From contig NC_045127.1 of NCBI RefSeq assembly GCF_007655135.1, positions 28,307,856-28,371,855 of the forward strand: 64,000 nucleotides of DNA, written 5' to 3'. Below, one piece after another: positions 1-11,840 of this stretch. The notes beneath the pieces were generated by a model. That model saw nothing but the letters and a program-made list of their open reading frames with translations, was not told the DNA's origin and ran no database searches. The position numbers were made by a program, and so were the translations under genes. The DNA is from Punica granatum. Lineage: Eukaryota > Streptophyta > Magnoliopsida > Myrtales > Lythraceae. Numbering within the stretch: position 1 is the first letter of the stretch; the number at the start of each line of letters is the position of its first letter.

Positions 1-1141
1 TGTTGAAGGGTGGCTGTGACCCATTCGGAGTTATGCAAAGACAAAGTGAAAAGAGAAAGCTTGGGAAGCATGTTGCCCGCAGGCTAAAAGGATACACGGG
101 TTCACGCCTGCAATGAGATGTACCCCCATTTTTCTTCGTCCTTCTGTTGTGTAGGTTGTACTGAACTGCTTGGACGGCATATTCAGTTACCCACTGTGCT
201 TGAGGAAGGTTCCCTCTTGGACGGTTGAGTGGTATTGGAGAGCCGATCGGGGATCGTGTTGGAATAGATAAACTGGCCACTTCCCTTGGGGATCTCTTGT
301 CCACACGATGTGTGAGAGACTAGGGGCAATTTTATTTATCTCTCGTTTTGCTCTCCTTTTGCTACGATCACCCACCTCGGGGCCGCACCTCTCAACCTAA
401 AGGGGAAGAGCTCTCCTTTTGCCACGACCGCCCCAAAGGGTTTTCGGTCGTGCCTCTCTTTTACCCTAGCTTTTGCCTAGGTCGCCCCAAAAAGGGGTTT
501 TCGACCTAGCGGGCTCGATTCTTTTATCTCTCGAGTTTGCAAGGGCGAAGGGTTCGAAGGATTCAACCTCCAAATGCATTGTTTTCTGTCTCCGTCGAGG
601 AGTTGTGTCTGCTGCTCCCCTTTTGTCGGGGTTTGTTGATTTCTCAGGATTGGCGGCGTCGGAGTTTTAAATCTCGGCAGTGCCTTGTTTTGTTCATTGG
701 CAGGTTTTTCCTGCATCTTTTCTCTCTCTCTTCATTGGCGGGTTTTTCCCGCTTCTTTTCGCTCTGTTTTTTTTTGCAGCTGGGGTTTGTTTTGTGCCCC
801 GTGTCTTTGTTTGAAACTCCTCGACTTTGTATCGCCGAGGCCACTTTGGTGTGCTTCGCCTCGTGGAGACTTGTTGTGTGTTGCTAGCCCTATTTTGTGA
901 GGACCGGCTTTCTTGGAAGTTTGACTCCCGTGCACTTGAAAGTTGAACTTCGTGTCATTTTCCCTTGCAATCTCTTCAGGTGAATTCCCCTATTGTCTAG
1001 AAGGAAAATACAAATTTGCCCTAGGGAACCAGTGGTCGGAGTTGTCTTGATGCTTGTTGCGGAGGAGGCCTGGACTTAACGCAAATGACCAGGAGCGTTC
1101 CAACGTCACTTGCTGGAGTGACCCACGATGGCGACCTCGGG

Positions 1142-1296
1142 GCGAACTTCAACCAGGGAGGCCCAGTGTACGTCGCTTGCCGAGGTTGTGTTGGCGCGAA
1201 CTTCAACCGGGGATGCCCCAGTGTACGTCGCTTGGAAAAGTTGTGCTAGTGCGAACTTCAACCGGGGATGCCCCAGTGTACGTCGCTTGGAAATGC
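1142..1296 (-). repeat. 54-55-bp tandem repeat, about 3 copies
   Basis: The phrase GCGAACTTCAACC recurs at 1142, 1196 and 1251, each followed by CAGTGTACGTCGCTTG. The periods are therefore 54 and 55 bp. I do not see this array at the corresponding place in element 5, so it looks specific to element 2 or was lost in element 5. Confidence 0.8.
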
Positions 1297-2261
1297 TTTT
1301 CGTGGGTGTGGTGTTGTCCGAGGTGGTCTCGGTGCAAGCGTTGAACGCGAATGCCCTGGTCTTTTATCGTCGATGTGACTCTTGGTGGGCGGTTTCTGCA
1401 ACTGTCGCCCCTGGCCGTCTCATGTCGTCAATGTCAACTGAAATCGTTGCGTTGATGGCATAAGGCTCGCTCAGTTGTTTTTGTCTTTAGCTTTGTAGGG
1501 GGTATCTCCATGCCGAGCCCCTTCCCTGTCAAAGTATAAGGGAGAAGGCTCGAGAGGAGTTCTCAGAAAGGCGTGAGCCTGTGCATCATTCTTCGCCTGT
1601 GACCGACGTGTCCCTGTAAAAGATGACAAAGAAGATAGTGTGTTAGGCGATTGTGCGGTGGAGTATGCGGTAAGAAATATGGGGTGGACCCATGGGAAAA
1701 TCCCTTTTGTCTCGCACACGACCCATGGGGTGTCGCGTGTGGATGACATTTGTTTCCGGGAATGTAGTCATCACCACTCTGGAGTGGTTAGACCATGACT
1801 GAAGTCACATAAGCATGTTTTCCCTAATTGCGAGTAGGCATGCGCAGCCGTCCTAGGGAAGGCTCGAGAAGCCGAGTCCCACGAGGACAGGTAAGTCGAA
1901 CAGGTCCAACAGAACCGATAGGGCGTCTTCGAGACTGTCCTAATGCTCCATTGAAGGATTTGTTCATGTCGGGAGCCTATTTGTGGGAATGCATTTGAAT
2001 GAAAGCAACAGAGAGTTTAAAGAAAACTGCGCGTGTTGCCCCAGTGTTTAGTCGGTAATCACAACGGAGGTGGATGAGATCCATTCTTTGATCGGAGGCA
2101 TGACCGTGCTGGTCTGCGATGGAGAGTTGGGTCATGCTCTGTTTGTGGAGCTGTCACTTTCTGTCTTTGTAGTGGAAAGATTAGACTTGCTCCTTGAAGT
2201 ATCGCTTGGATGAATTTGTATCCAAGTCGATTTTGGATTTCAGATGAGCCTGAAAGCAGTA

Positions 2262-2400
2262 AATGCGAGGCGTCAAAACCTGAAAGCAGTAAATGCGGGG
2301 CCGAAGCCCAAAAGCAGTAAATGCTGGGCCGAGGCCCGAAAGCAGTAAATGCAGAACTGAGGTCCGATGCAGTAAATGCATGCTCGGTAGGAAAATGCAA
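2262..2400 (-). repeat. ~29-bp tandem repeat with GCAGTAAATGC core
   Basis: Four to five units, each with AAAGCAGTAAATGC followed by a GGGCCGAGG-like block. The same array, longer and in the opposite orientation, is at 43690-44012 in element 5, which supports homology of the two internal regions. Confidence 0.75.
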
Positions 2401-2889
2401 GAGATGTAAGAGCAAAGGTCAATGCTGAGGAATAGCGCAAGGCGCTGCAATGCAGTGACGCCGATTTGCTTGCGGTATTGCTCTATGGAGCAGGGATGTG
2501 GACTTAGTGTTGAAATCCCAAGGAGCTGGATGGATGGGAGACGTTTGTTGTCTCAATTGTGGTCGCTTAGTATTCAGGCTGTCTTCTTGTTGAGAATTTC
2601 CTGCAATGGGAAAAGAAAACAATAAAGGAGCATGAACCGTTCAGCATTTCAATGCAAGAGTGTAGGGAAGCGAACTGGCCTGGTAGGTCTCGTGCAAGCA
2701 CACCGAGAGACATGCATTGATACGTTGAGCAGGCATGTATGAGTTGGTGTGAACATGCTTGGACATGTGTGAGGCGCGCTCGATTGCTGGTAGATGCGCT
2801 GGGTCACGCGGAGGGACGTGCGTCCAATCACGCAGTGACACTCTCTGTTAGGAAGAAGTTAGTGTTGGTTAACTTCGCCTGGGAAGGTT

Positions 2890-3215
2890 GATCGGCCCTC
2901 GGGCCACAGTTCGTCTTGCTGTGGAGGAAGGGTGAAGGCCGCGAGTGGCCTGCCCGCGAAAGTGGGCACGACTCGCCTATCGTGCGGGGTGGGTGGCCGG
3001 GATGGACTCGGCTTCTGGTCATAGCACATCTCGCTATGGAGAAGTGAAGACCGCGAGTGGTCTACCCGCGAAGGTTAGCACGACTCGCCTGTCGTGCGGG
3101 GTGGGTGGCCGGGCTGGACGGCCTCTGGTCATAGCACGTCTCGCCATGGAGAGGTGAAGACCGCAAGTGGTCTACCCGCGAAGGTTAGCACAACTCACAT
3201 GTCGTACGGGACATG
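2890..3215 (-). repeat. ~111-bp tandem repeat, 3 copies
   Basis: Three units keyed on GCGAGTGG (2941, 3053) and GCAAGTGG (3163), giving periods of 112 and 110 bp. Each contains a CACGACTCGCCT-like phrase and a TCTGGTCATAGCAC-like phrase. The plus-strand counterpart with the same period is 42890-43215 in element 5. Confidence 0.85.
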
Positions 3216-3339
3216 GTAGTTGCTGTGCAAACATCGGATGCAGGCAATGTATGAGTTTTCAAAAGCTAATGTCGTTGCATTGATTTGATTCAAGTTCCCA
3301 GATTTACGAAGATGGTTCATTTGAAAAAGGGAACTTAAG

Positions 3340-3893
3340 CAATAAACCAATGCAATGTCCTAGTTTATTTGAAAACATGCATGCAGGTGCAGAAAGAATA
3401 AATTATAATTGTATCTGTTACAATGTACATCGCTCATTATAGAAAAACAACAAAAGGCCCGCCTAAAAGAAAAACTACGAGCCGACTCAAAGACTCAACT
3501 TTTGGGTCGGTTGACGGCATGAAGGCAATTTTTGGTCCAGCATGACGGTCCCTGTTTATGCATGGTTTCAGTGCTCTACTGGGAAAACCACTAACTAGGG
3601 ATGGGGGCCCTCGATTCAAGGGTGTCAATTCCTTGAAATCGAGCGAGGATCTTTGGGGGCCGGTTCGGTGGCGGAGCCGACTCGATCCGTTCCCTTACTC
3701 GGAACCTCTGACTAACCTAGCTTCCTAAATTGGCGCCCGTGGGATTTCAGGCGAGGTACCTAAATCCACTAGTATGATGCAATGCAAGTGCGGAAAGTAA
3801 AGGTGCATAAAGTAGATAAGCGGAAAATTGCAGAAAGCGGTAAATGAACATGCAAGCAAACAAACGGGATCGAGCCTGAACCCACTAAGTATG
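3340..3893 (-). promoter_or_regulatory. Conserved 5' leader of element 2
   Basis: This stretch just inside the PBS matches 17445-18007 (element 1) and 42232-42770 (element 5), including the block around CATGCATAAACAGGGACCGT. Conservation between a coding and two non-coding elements suggests shared cis functions such as RNA packaging, dimerisation or reverse-transcription start. That role is an inference. Confidence 0.6.
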
Positions 3894-3912
3894 GTCCCCA
3901 GCGGAGTCGCCA
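3894..3912 (-). other. Primer binding site of element 2
   Basis: On the minus strand it reads TGGCGACTCCGCTGGGGAC, three bases after the LTR end (...TACA). It starts with TGG, as a sequence pairing with a tRNA CCA end should. Ogre elements are known to use a tRNA-Arg primer, and the sequence fits what I recall of that tRNA's 3' end. The same site is at 18008-18026 and, with one change, at 42213-42231. Confidence 0.82.
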
Positions 3913-4680
3913 AGCTGTACGGACCCGAATGTGGACTCTCGTCGGGGCCCGCATCGCGCGCTTTTGGATCGCGCGGCTTGGTCGGAACGTCCACCTTCCC
4001 GCGGGGGCGCGCGTCGGACACGCGTGAGAGAAGGAGTCGCCACTTATCATTTTACGACCCGAAGGTCGAGGGCGGATAAGTTACCCTGGTCTAGGGGTAT
4101 GGAACACCTAGTTTGTTGTTAAGGCATTGATCTGTGCGGAACCGGAAAATCCGTGTTCGGGGGTTCATGTTACGTGCGGGCCTATATCCCGCACGCCCTT
4201 TCGGTACTCTGGTTTGCTAGGCTTGCATGTTTTATTATTTACCGCGTGAATTAAGCTGCACTCGGCTCGCACGTTTTGACACCGGATATTCGATGAACCA
4301 AACGATGTCGGTTGAGAAGCCGGGAGAGAAGTAAATCTATATGTCGGGGAATTGGTTCACAATCTTGCGTTACAATTCATCGAACCATGGAGGTTGAATC
4401 CCTGCGTGAACCAAAACCGCGAGATCTTGGATTTACTTGTGTCTGGGCAAGCATTAGACCGATTCGATTAATTCGACTCTCGGACCGTTCGCTCACCGAC
4501 TGGAATTCTTACAGAATAAATGTACAAAATAAAATCCTTACAATGCTCTCGAAAACAATAAATACAAATTGCAAAAGGGTCGAATTCCAGTCGTTTCGCG
4601 TTCGGTTATTATTCCACTCTAACTCACCGTGAGTTTAGGGAAAAGACCGAAGAACTGAAATTCAATGAACGCTCTCACTG

Positions 4681-4757
4681 AATAGGGCGTTGGACCCTGT
4701 GAGTGTTGATTAAGGTGTTGGACCCTGTGCTCGATGATTAGGGCGTTGAACCCTAAT
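4681..4757 (-). repeat. ~30-bp LTR triplicate with GGG...CCC dyads
   Basis: Three units of the type AGGGCGTTGGACCCT separated by about 15 bases. Each unit can fold as a short AGGG/CCCT hairpin. Equivalent arrays occur in the other LTRs: 18790-18866 (minus), and 30965-31015, 34925-34975, 41373-41450 and 52113-52187 (plus). Confidence 0.75.
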
Positions 4758-6739
4758 ATTATTCGGCCTAGGGGTCAGGCCCGACCCGCATGGCAAACAG
4801 GTGCAGAAAGATAACAAGCAACAGGTTAATAACAGACAAAGTGTTTGTTATTGTCTTGTTTACGTGAATTAACAGATTATTAACCCAGGGGTGTTTTTGC
4901 AAGCAAATGCCATATGCTAAACAATCAAACATATGCCAATGTTTCAGCATTCGGCTTTGTTTTGAGAACTTGACAAAGAGAGTCAAATCTCCAGTGTGTG
5001 GATCGCTTTTACAGTTGTTCTGTATTGTGACACTGAATTACCACTGAATTAACCAAACTCGTGTTTTGACTCTAGATTTGGAATCTAGAATTCCTCCTAA
5101 CCATTATCTAGTGTTTGGTTAGGTCGAGTGAAAGGTTAATCAGCATTTCACAGGTTTTCTCACAGGGATCAACTGTTCTAGTTACCCGAGTCTATGTTAG
5201 GATAGCAGAAACTCATCAGTTAGATAAGAAAAGGCTATGCAGATGAACCTGCACCTGAACAGGTAGCCCGTTCTTATCCCGTACTGTAGTGTTTCTATTA
5301 TGCTAACCCTAAAGATGTCGCGGGGTTGTGAAAAGACAATTTTGCCCTCTATTTGAAAATTGTTTTCAGAAAAGGGGAAAGATCGCAGTGCGGGCCACCT
5401 CGGCCTGTAGCCGGTGTCGACCGATTCCCTGGATCATCCAGGGTTGTGCAAGAACCCCAAAAAAGCCAAAGAACCGGTCGATCTGCCCGGAAGTGATCTA
5501 GAAAGATCTTCTGTATCTTGACCTGAGTTACCTAGAATCAGGTAAAAACTCAAGTTTGAGACACAGAAGCCCTTTCCAGACGTCCATGCTACATCGGACC
5601 GCGCGTTTCGGGTTTTGAAATTGATAAGTTTGAAAAGGGCACCAATGTCCTTTGACGACTCGTCGACGCGAGTTATCGATTAATGTCCAATTCGGGTAAA
5701 CTTTATCAGTGTGAAGTGAGTTTAATCGTGTGAGCGTCCCGATTAACCAGTTTGTGGCATTAATGCTTAAGGGTTGTGCCGAATGCATTAATTGTGAAAA
5801 CGATTCGCGACTCGACGACCAAGACGATTCCATAAGGATCGAGGATAATTTGGTATAATGACCGAAACTATCCTCATAACCAAATGGACCCGAATGAGTC
5901 ATCGATACTCGAATCCATGCATGCTTCGTTTGAAAGAGTCTTTACATGATATTTTAATGGGAATCGTAAAGACATTGAAGTAAAACTTCACATCATCCGA
6001 TCAACAAATTAAACTTGAGATAAGGAACTCATTCTTGACCCAAGGAAGGCCAAGAAGCCCTCGGCTTCATCTTGTGAAGGGTGGCCGAAGGTTCTCATGG
6101 CTCTATCCGAGTCACGAATGATTTCCTAATCGTGGTTTAATTATTTCTCGCATGCTCAAACATCGACCGTGATAAATAGCACCCTTTTTTAACAAAAGCC
6201 GGCGTTATCACGATTTGTTTAGCTCATTCAAACATACAAACATTCACAAACGTGTTAATTAAGGAAAAGGATAACATAACACCGGCTTCATGCATGCAAT
6301 AATGATAAACAAACTCGGAAATTAACTTGAATAGGCTAAGGAGACCGATCTTAACCCGAAAAGAGCAATTTAAATCTCAACCCTCTCCTTTAGAGAATTG
6401 GCCGAGACTTAATGTGCCATAATAGGGTCGGGATAGTCTTCTTTATGATGATCCAAGCCCCTTTCCGACAAGGTAGCAAGTCATAAGATAGTGTACATGC
6501 ATAATATAACATAAAATTGCATAAAAATTAAATCTTGCAAATGAAACATGCATGAAACACCATAATACTCCATAGCCATGCAAAATATAAAAAGTCCTAA
6601 CTCCTCTAAGTCAGAAGTGTTTTACCTAGCCTCGGAATACGAGGAAAGAGTCGGGGAAGTGTTTGAGAGTCGGGTGACTCGGTGGAACCCTTAAAAGGGT
6701 ATTCGGGCGCAAGGGTGGACGTGCACGGGCGTTGGTGGG

Positions 6740-7536
6740 CACTGACAAGCGCTGGTGTTGGGCAAGGACGTGCGCGGGTGACGGGCACGGGCGTGCGCGG
6801 ATGGCGGGCACGGACGGGCGCGGGTGACGGGCGCGGGCGTGCGCGGATGACGGGCGCGGGCGTGCGCTGGATGACGAGCCCGGGAGTGCGCGGGTGACGG
6901 GCACGGGTGTGCTGGTGAAGGGCGCGGGCGTGCTCTGGTGACGGGCGCGGGCGTGCTCTGGTGACGGGCGCGGGCGTGCTCTGGTGACAGGCGCGGGCGT
7001 GCGCGGGTGACGGGCGCGGGCGTGCGCTGGTGACGGGCGCGGCGTGCGCTGGTGACGGGCGCGGGCGTGCGCTGGTGACGGGCGGGCGTGCGCGGGTGAC
7101 GGGCGCGGGCGTGCGCTGGTGACGGGCGCGGGCGTGCGCGGGTGACGGGCGCGGCGTGCGCTGGTGACGCGCGGGCGTGCGCGGGTGACGGGCGCGGGCG
7201 TGCGCTGGTGACGGGCGCGGGCGTGCGCTGGTGACGGGCGCGGGCGTGCTCTGGTGACGCCCGTGGTGACGGGCGCGGGCGTGCGCCGGTGACGGGCGCG
7301 GGCGTGCGCGGGTGACGGGCGCGGGCGTGCTCTGGTGACGGGCGCGGGCGTGCGCGTGACGGGCGCGGGCGTGCGCTGGTGACGGGCGCGGCGTGCGCTG
7401 GTGACGGGCGCGGGCGTGCGCGGGTGACGGGCGCGGGCGTGCGCGGGTGACGCCTGGTGACGGATGCTGGCTGCGCTCGGTGACGCCTGGCTGCGCTCGG
7501 TGACGCCTGGCTGCGCTCGGTGACGCCTGGTGACGG
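6740..7536 (-). repeat. GC-rich 21-23-bp tandem array in LTR leader
   Basis: About 30 units built on GGGCGCGGGCGTGCGC plus TGGTGAC, from near 6770 to 7455. A second sub-array follows at 7445-7536 with GACGCCTGGCTGCGCTCGGT. The array lies downstream of the TATA-like site in the element's sense, so it would be in the 5' leader RNA. The homologous spot is only ~150 bp in LTR 18030-22331 (20225-20370) and ~100 bp in LTR 48089-52950 (50060-50160). Long stop-free frames on the minus strand here are a by-product of composition, not genes. Confidence 0.9.
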
Positions 7537-7862
7537 GCACTGTTCACCCGAGAGCTCCAACTTCACCCGAAATGATCCAAAATGATAAGCAAACGACTCC
7601 AAACTAAAAAACTGGGTTCAGAAATGGAATCCTTGGGTCCGAAACATGTCGTCTATGAAGTTTGAAGAATTTCGGATATAAGTCGGAATAGTGCCCGCTA
7701 TGGATCCCGACCTAAACTCCAAAGCTATTTGGCTTGATTCCTGATTTTCATGAAGTTCTTTGCTTGCTGCTGCTTCCTAAGGAGTTGAGAGCATTTTCTA
7801 GAGGGAGAAACTAGCAAGATGAGGTGTGCTTCATCCATGATTAGCTTAATCACAAATAGGCA

Positions 7863-7870
7863 ATATATAT
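7863..7870 (-). promoter_or_regulatory. TATA-like element of LTR 3916-9474
   Basis: ATATATAT sits where the homologous LTRs have CTATAAATGG (20712-20721) and CCTATAAATT (49701-49710), followed in sense by a region rich in ATTAAGCTAATC-like sequence. It is weaker than the others as a TATA box. Confidence 0.4.
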
Positions 7871-9474
7871 GTGAAGCTAATGAGCAATTAAGCAAAACAA
7901 AGCACCATTAAGGGCCTCATTAATGAAGGTCGGTTGCCCTAATGGAGATGAGGATGAATGTCATCCAAGTATCTTGATGAGGAAGAGCCAAGAAGCATTA
8001 ATGGAGGTGGAGTTAATGGCTTGAGTGTTGACTTGGAAGACCAAAGATATTTTGGGCTAGGTGAGGGCAAGAGAGGAAAGGGGAAAAGGCCGAAAAGTTT
8101 GGGGCAAAGGGCGGTTGCCCTTGGGCAGCCCGTGGGTCCCACGGCTTGTGAGGAGAAACCGGGAAAAGACTCGGGTCTCGATTGGTCGCGTATTCGAAGT
8201 TCGTGGTTCGAATTGAACATCGAATTGTCGGTATACGCGTGAAAACGGAGTTAATGAGCCCAAGATTGACATTTTCTATTGAGAAATGTCCCGGATGTGT
8301 GTGGGGCTCGGGAGCCGATTTTGCCCATTGCAAGTGATCGGGGCGAAGTTGTCCGCTTCTGACAGCATATCCCGTGCCTGCATCTCATGTTGGTCATTTT
8401 GGCATAAGTTGTCAAACCACGTGAACAATCATCCCTTAAGCCGGTAATGCTAACGTGGGGCCGGAGACGTCCTAGGAGGCCGAGACTGGTTTTCTCAAGA
8501 TGACTTCTGAGTTGCTTGGGCACTCCGGAGATTACTGTAATCTCTGTTTGTCAAGATTAGACCTCCAAGGACTTGAAGAGTGTATCTGAGACCTCTAAAA
8601 CACTGTTTGAGAGATCTAGGTGAGTTGTGTGAATTATTCCGACGACTCCACATTGAGCCTTAAGAAGGCTAGCATTGTGTAACGTAAGCATTCGGCGTCA
8701 AATTTCCCCAAAGAGGACCTCCGGATATGGATTTCCACTGAAAATGGTCATTTCCGCTCTTCGGAGGTTACTCGGGAAACCGCGAAGGGTTTTGCTGTCT
8801 GTTTTGCCCAATTGTGAATGTCTGCTAGAGTTTTCTGGGCAATGCGGTATGAACTTCGTTTGCCGTAATTCCATCAGACCCTTCTCCGGCTATGCTCTTC
8901 TGAAGAGGGGTATGCTTGTTTTGCCGTTCGGAAGTCATTTGAAGTGTCTGTGTGACTTCCAAAAGACAATCTGAAGCGTTGTTCCTACTCTGTGTGCTGA
9001 TGGGGCATGGCCGCGTCTGATATTTGGAATTAACTTTTCTCCAGGAAACCGGCATTTTTGGACTTCCCCTGAAAAGTTGTCTGTATACAGAAAGTTGTTC
9101 TGTATAGAACAGATGATTTGCAAAATGCCTTTGGGGACACTTTTCATCTATTTGGCACTGGTGTGGATTTTTGGAGTCCAATATTCACTATCTTCCGATG
9201 ACCGAGCGAACTATCGGAAAATAGTGCCGTCCGTGTAATACACTGAAAACGCCGGTTTTGGACATTGTTGAGTTCTTTGGCCGCTCTGTTCCCCTTTGGT
9301 GACCCCTAGAGTCCTTCTGTCATGTCCATGGGCCATTTGCTCAATTTTGCCAACTTGAGGATGAATAGTGATTTCTTGCTCTGCCGAGACGTTTTCTGTA
9401 TTCTGCTCAAGTCGTGGCTTGGGTCATTGCTAATATCATTGTTTGGAATGGTGAGCCAAAATGGGGTGCTGACA

Positions 9475-11840
9475 CTTCATTCTCGTCGACACACCGAAGC
9501 AGTGTAGCATCGAATGAACGGCGGTAGAGAGTCTCGCCACTCAGGAAAAAGTGTGCCGCAATGCGGCGTAAAGTCCTCCGGTCATGACGATCGGTGAACG
9601 CAGGGAATTGACCTGTTTGCAGCAAGTGCTTGATGTCTGCATACCACGGCTTGCCGTCAACAGCATCAATTACATCGCAATGGGCGGGGCCCTGAGCAGT
9701 CTCAAACTCGAGAGGTTCTATGAGATTCTCCTTCGTAATGCTCACCATGGATGCGAGCGTTGCAAGTGCATCTGCGAACTGGTTCTTCATGCGTGGGGTG
9801 TACGTAAATGAGATATCTTCGAAGTTCTCTGTCAACTCTTCGAGGTACTCATGATATGGCACCAACTTTGGATCTTTCGTCTTCCATTGTTTAAGCGTCT
9901 GGAAGATTGTGAGCATGGAATCGCCAAACACTTTTAACTCCTTGACTTTGAGGTAGATTGCCGCCTCCAAACCGAGGATACAGGCTTCATATTCGGCTAT
10001 GTTGTTGGTGCAAGGGAAATCAATCTTTGCTGCAACAGGGAAATGACGCCCCTCAGGGGATATCAACACTGCGCCGATACCAGACCTGGTGGAATTGACT
10101 GCACCGTTAAAGTACATCTTCCATCCTAGAGTCTCTTCCTCATCACTCACTTGGAGGATCCTTTCATCTGGAAAGTCAGAGTTGATCGATGTGTCGTCCT
10201 CGATCGGAAACTCCGCTAGATGATCTGCAATTGCTTGGCCCTTCACTGACGTGCGTGATACGTATTCGATGTCGTACTCCGTCAGTTGGCAACGCCATTT
10301 TGCTATGTTCCTCATGGAGGACGGACTGCTGAGTAGATACTTCAAAGGATCTGTCTTTTATAGCAGGCGAACAGTATGGTAGAGAGTGTATTGCCGGAGC
10401 CTTTGCATGACCCAAACGAGTGTGCAACACATCTTCTCTATCTCAGGGTAGTTGGACTCCCCTTCAGTGAACTTTTTGCTTAAATAATAAATTGCTCGCT
10501 CTGCGTGAGAGGAATCGTCCTTTTGCCCTAACATGCATCCGATGGATTGTCGGCGTACTGTCAGGTACAGAATGAGAGGACGATCCGGTGAAGGTGGAAC
10601 CAATACCGGTGGCTGAACTAGGTATGCCTTAACTGTATCAAAAGCTTTCTGACACTCGTCATCCCATTCAACCGTTGCATTTTTGCGAAGCAAACGGAAG
10701 AGTGGATGGCACTTGTCTGTTAAATTTGCAATGAAACGCGCGATGTAATTCAACCGTCCTAGGAAACTCCTTACTTCGCGCACTGTCGATGGAGGGGGCA
10801 GTTCTATGATCGCCTTGACCTTGTCGGGATCGACCTCGGTGCCTTTTTCGCTGACTACAAACCCTAGCAATTTTCCTAACTTGACGCCGAAAGTGCATTT
10901 CGTTGGGTTGAGTCGGAGCTTGTACTTCCTGAGACGATCGAATAGCCGCTTGAGGTTGACAAGATGATCTCCACCTGCTTTGGACTTTGCAATCATGTCG
11001 TCATCGTAGACCTCTATCTCTTTATGCATCATGTCATGAAATAGAGTGACCATTGCCCGTTGATAGGTTGCCCCGGCGTTTTTGAGACCGAAAGGCATGA
11101 CCTTGTAACAAAACGTACCCCACATCATGATGAACGTCGTTTTGATCTTATCCTCCTCGGCCATCTGAATCTGATTGTATCCAGAGAAACCATCCATGAA
11201 GGAGAATTGTGTGTGGCGTGCTGTATTGTCCACCAAGACGTCGATATGGGGCAGCGGGAAGTTATCCTTAGGTCTGGCCTTGTTAAGATCTCGGTAGTCG
11301 ATGCAGACTCTGACCTTGCCATTCTTCTTTTCCACTGGCACAACGTTAGCTACCCATTCAGAGTAATTGCATACCTCCAAGAATCCCGCATCCACCTGCT
11401 TGATGACCTCTTCCTTAATGCGGAGAAGAAGATCAGCTCGTTGACGTCGTAAGTGTTGGCGCTTGGGTGGGAATCTTTCAGTGTCGAGTGGAAGGAAATG
11501 CTTTACGATTGAGGGGTCTAGGCCTGGCATATCAGCATAGGACCAAGCAAAGACCTCCTGATACTCTGTTAAGAAATCGATCATTCGGGGCCTCTGTGCA
11601 AGGTCGAGTCCCGTCCCGATTCTTAGGGTGCGTTGTTCTTCTGTGGTGCCTATGTTCATCTCTTCGGTTGGCTCGATCGAAGTGAGTTGATGGTTTTCAA
11701 GACGATGCAAACTCTCTTCTATCTCGGGCACGCGACCATCCTCGTCAAGTCCTTCCCCGAAGTATATGGGTAGGGACTTTCTGAGGCATGTTTTGGATAA
11801 ATTCGAATCGTTGCATCGGTGATTTGGATTCGATTGAAGC
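9475..11840 (-). pseudogene. pol: pol (RT, RNase H, archaeal-type RNase H, integrase start), broken
   Basis: The reverse transcriptase/RNase H half of an Ogre-type polyprotein, which makes the cDNA copy. RT motifs are clear: FMDGFSGYNQ (motif A), MPFGLKNAGATYQ (motif B) and YDDD at 10997-11008, where the family usually has YVDD; both catalytic Asp remain. A connection and degenerate RNase H follow, then an in-frame TAA at 10358-10360. The same frame resumes with PLKYLL and the added archaeal-type RNase H: YFNGA (Asp usual, here Asn, codon 10106-10108), NIAEYEA, FGDSM and FADALA. The frame reaches LLRCVDENE, the start of the integrase zinc-binding region, and runs into an LTR at 9474. The reading frame is open upstream to 11840, where a predicted 3' splice site lies. 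Broken by the stop, likely inactive in the second RNase H, and cut by insertion. Confidence 0.93.

Larger units (their letters stand above)
1..3893 (-). mobile_element. Internal region of non-autonomous Ogre-like element 2 (left end outside window)
   Basis: Read on the minus strand, this follows the PBS at 3894-3912. It is homologous over most of its length to the plus-strand internal region of element 5 (42232 to about 46000). Shared landmarks are a leader with a TACATTGTAACAGATAC motif near 3410-3430, a ~110-bp triplicate, a short array with GCAGTAAATGC, and a block near 380-560 with two direct repeats of a GGGCG-type segment. No frame shows gag, protease, RT, RNase H or integrase motifs, and the open frames are short and not conserved between copies. 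I infer a large non-coding retrotransposon derivative that needs proteins from a relative such as element 1. Its 3' UTR and 3' LTR should lie left of base 1. Confidence 0.75.
3916..9474 (-). mobile_element. 5' LTR of element 2 (about 5.56 kb)
   Basis: On the minus strand the LTR starts with TGTCAGCACCCCATTTTGG at 9474 and ends with TACA at 3916, next to the PBS. Its end regions match the LTR at 18030-22331 closely; I judge over 90% in the 250 bases next to the PBS. Most of the extra ~1.2 kb relative to that LTR is the GC-rich array at 6740-7536 plus smaller indels. A TATA-like site lies near 7863-7870, so the transcribed R-U5 part is unusually long. No credible gene lies inside; the long open frames across 6606-7602 come from the GC-rich array. 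Confidence 0.85.

Noticed and set aside
6606..7602. Three overlapping ~300-residue Arg/Pro/Ala-rich minus-strand frames
   Set aside because: They are translations of the GC-rich LTR array in each frame. The composition accounts for them and the array is missing from sister LTRs.
3916..9474. This LTR as the 3' LTR of element 1
   Set aside because: No PPT or 3' UTR precedes it. The pol frame runs straight into it, and a PBS follows it as in a 5' LTR.
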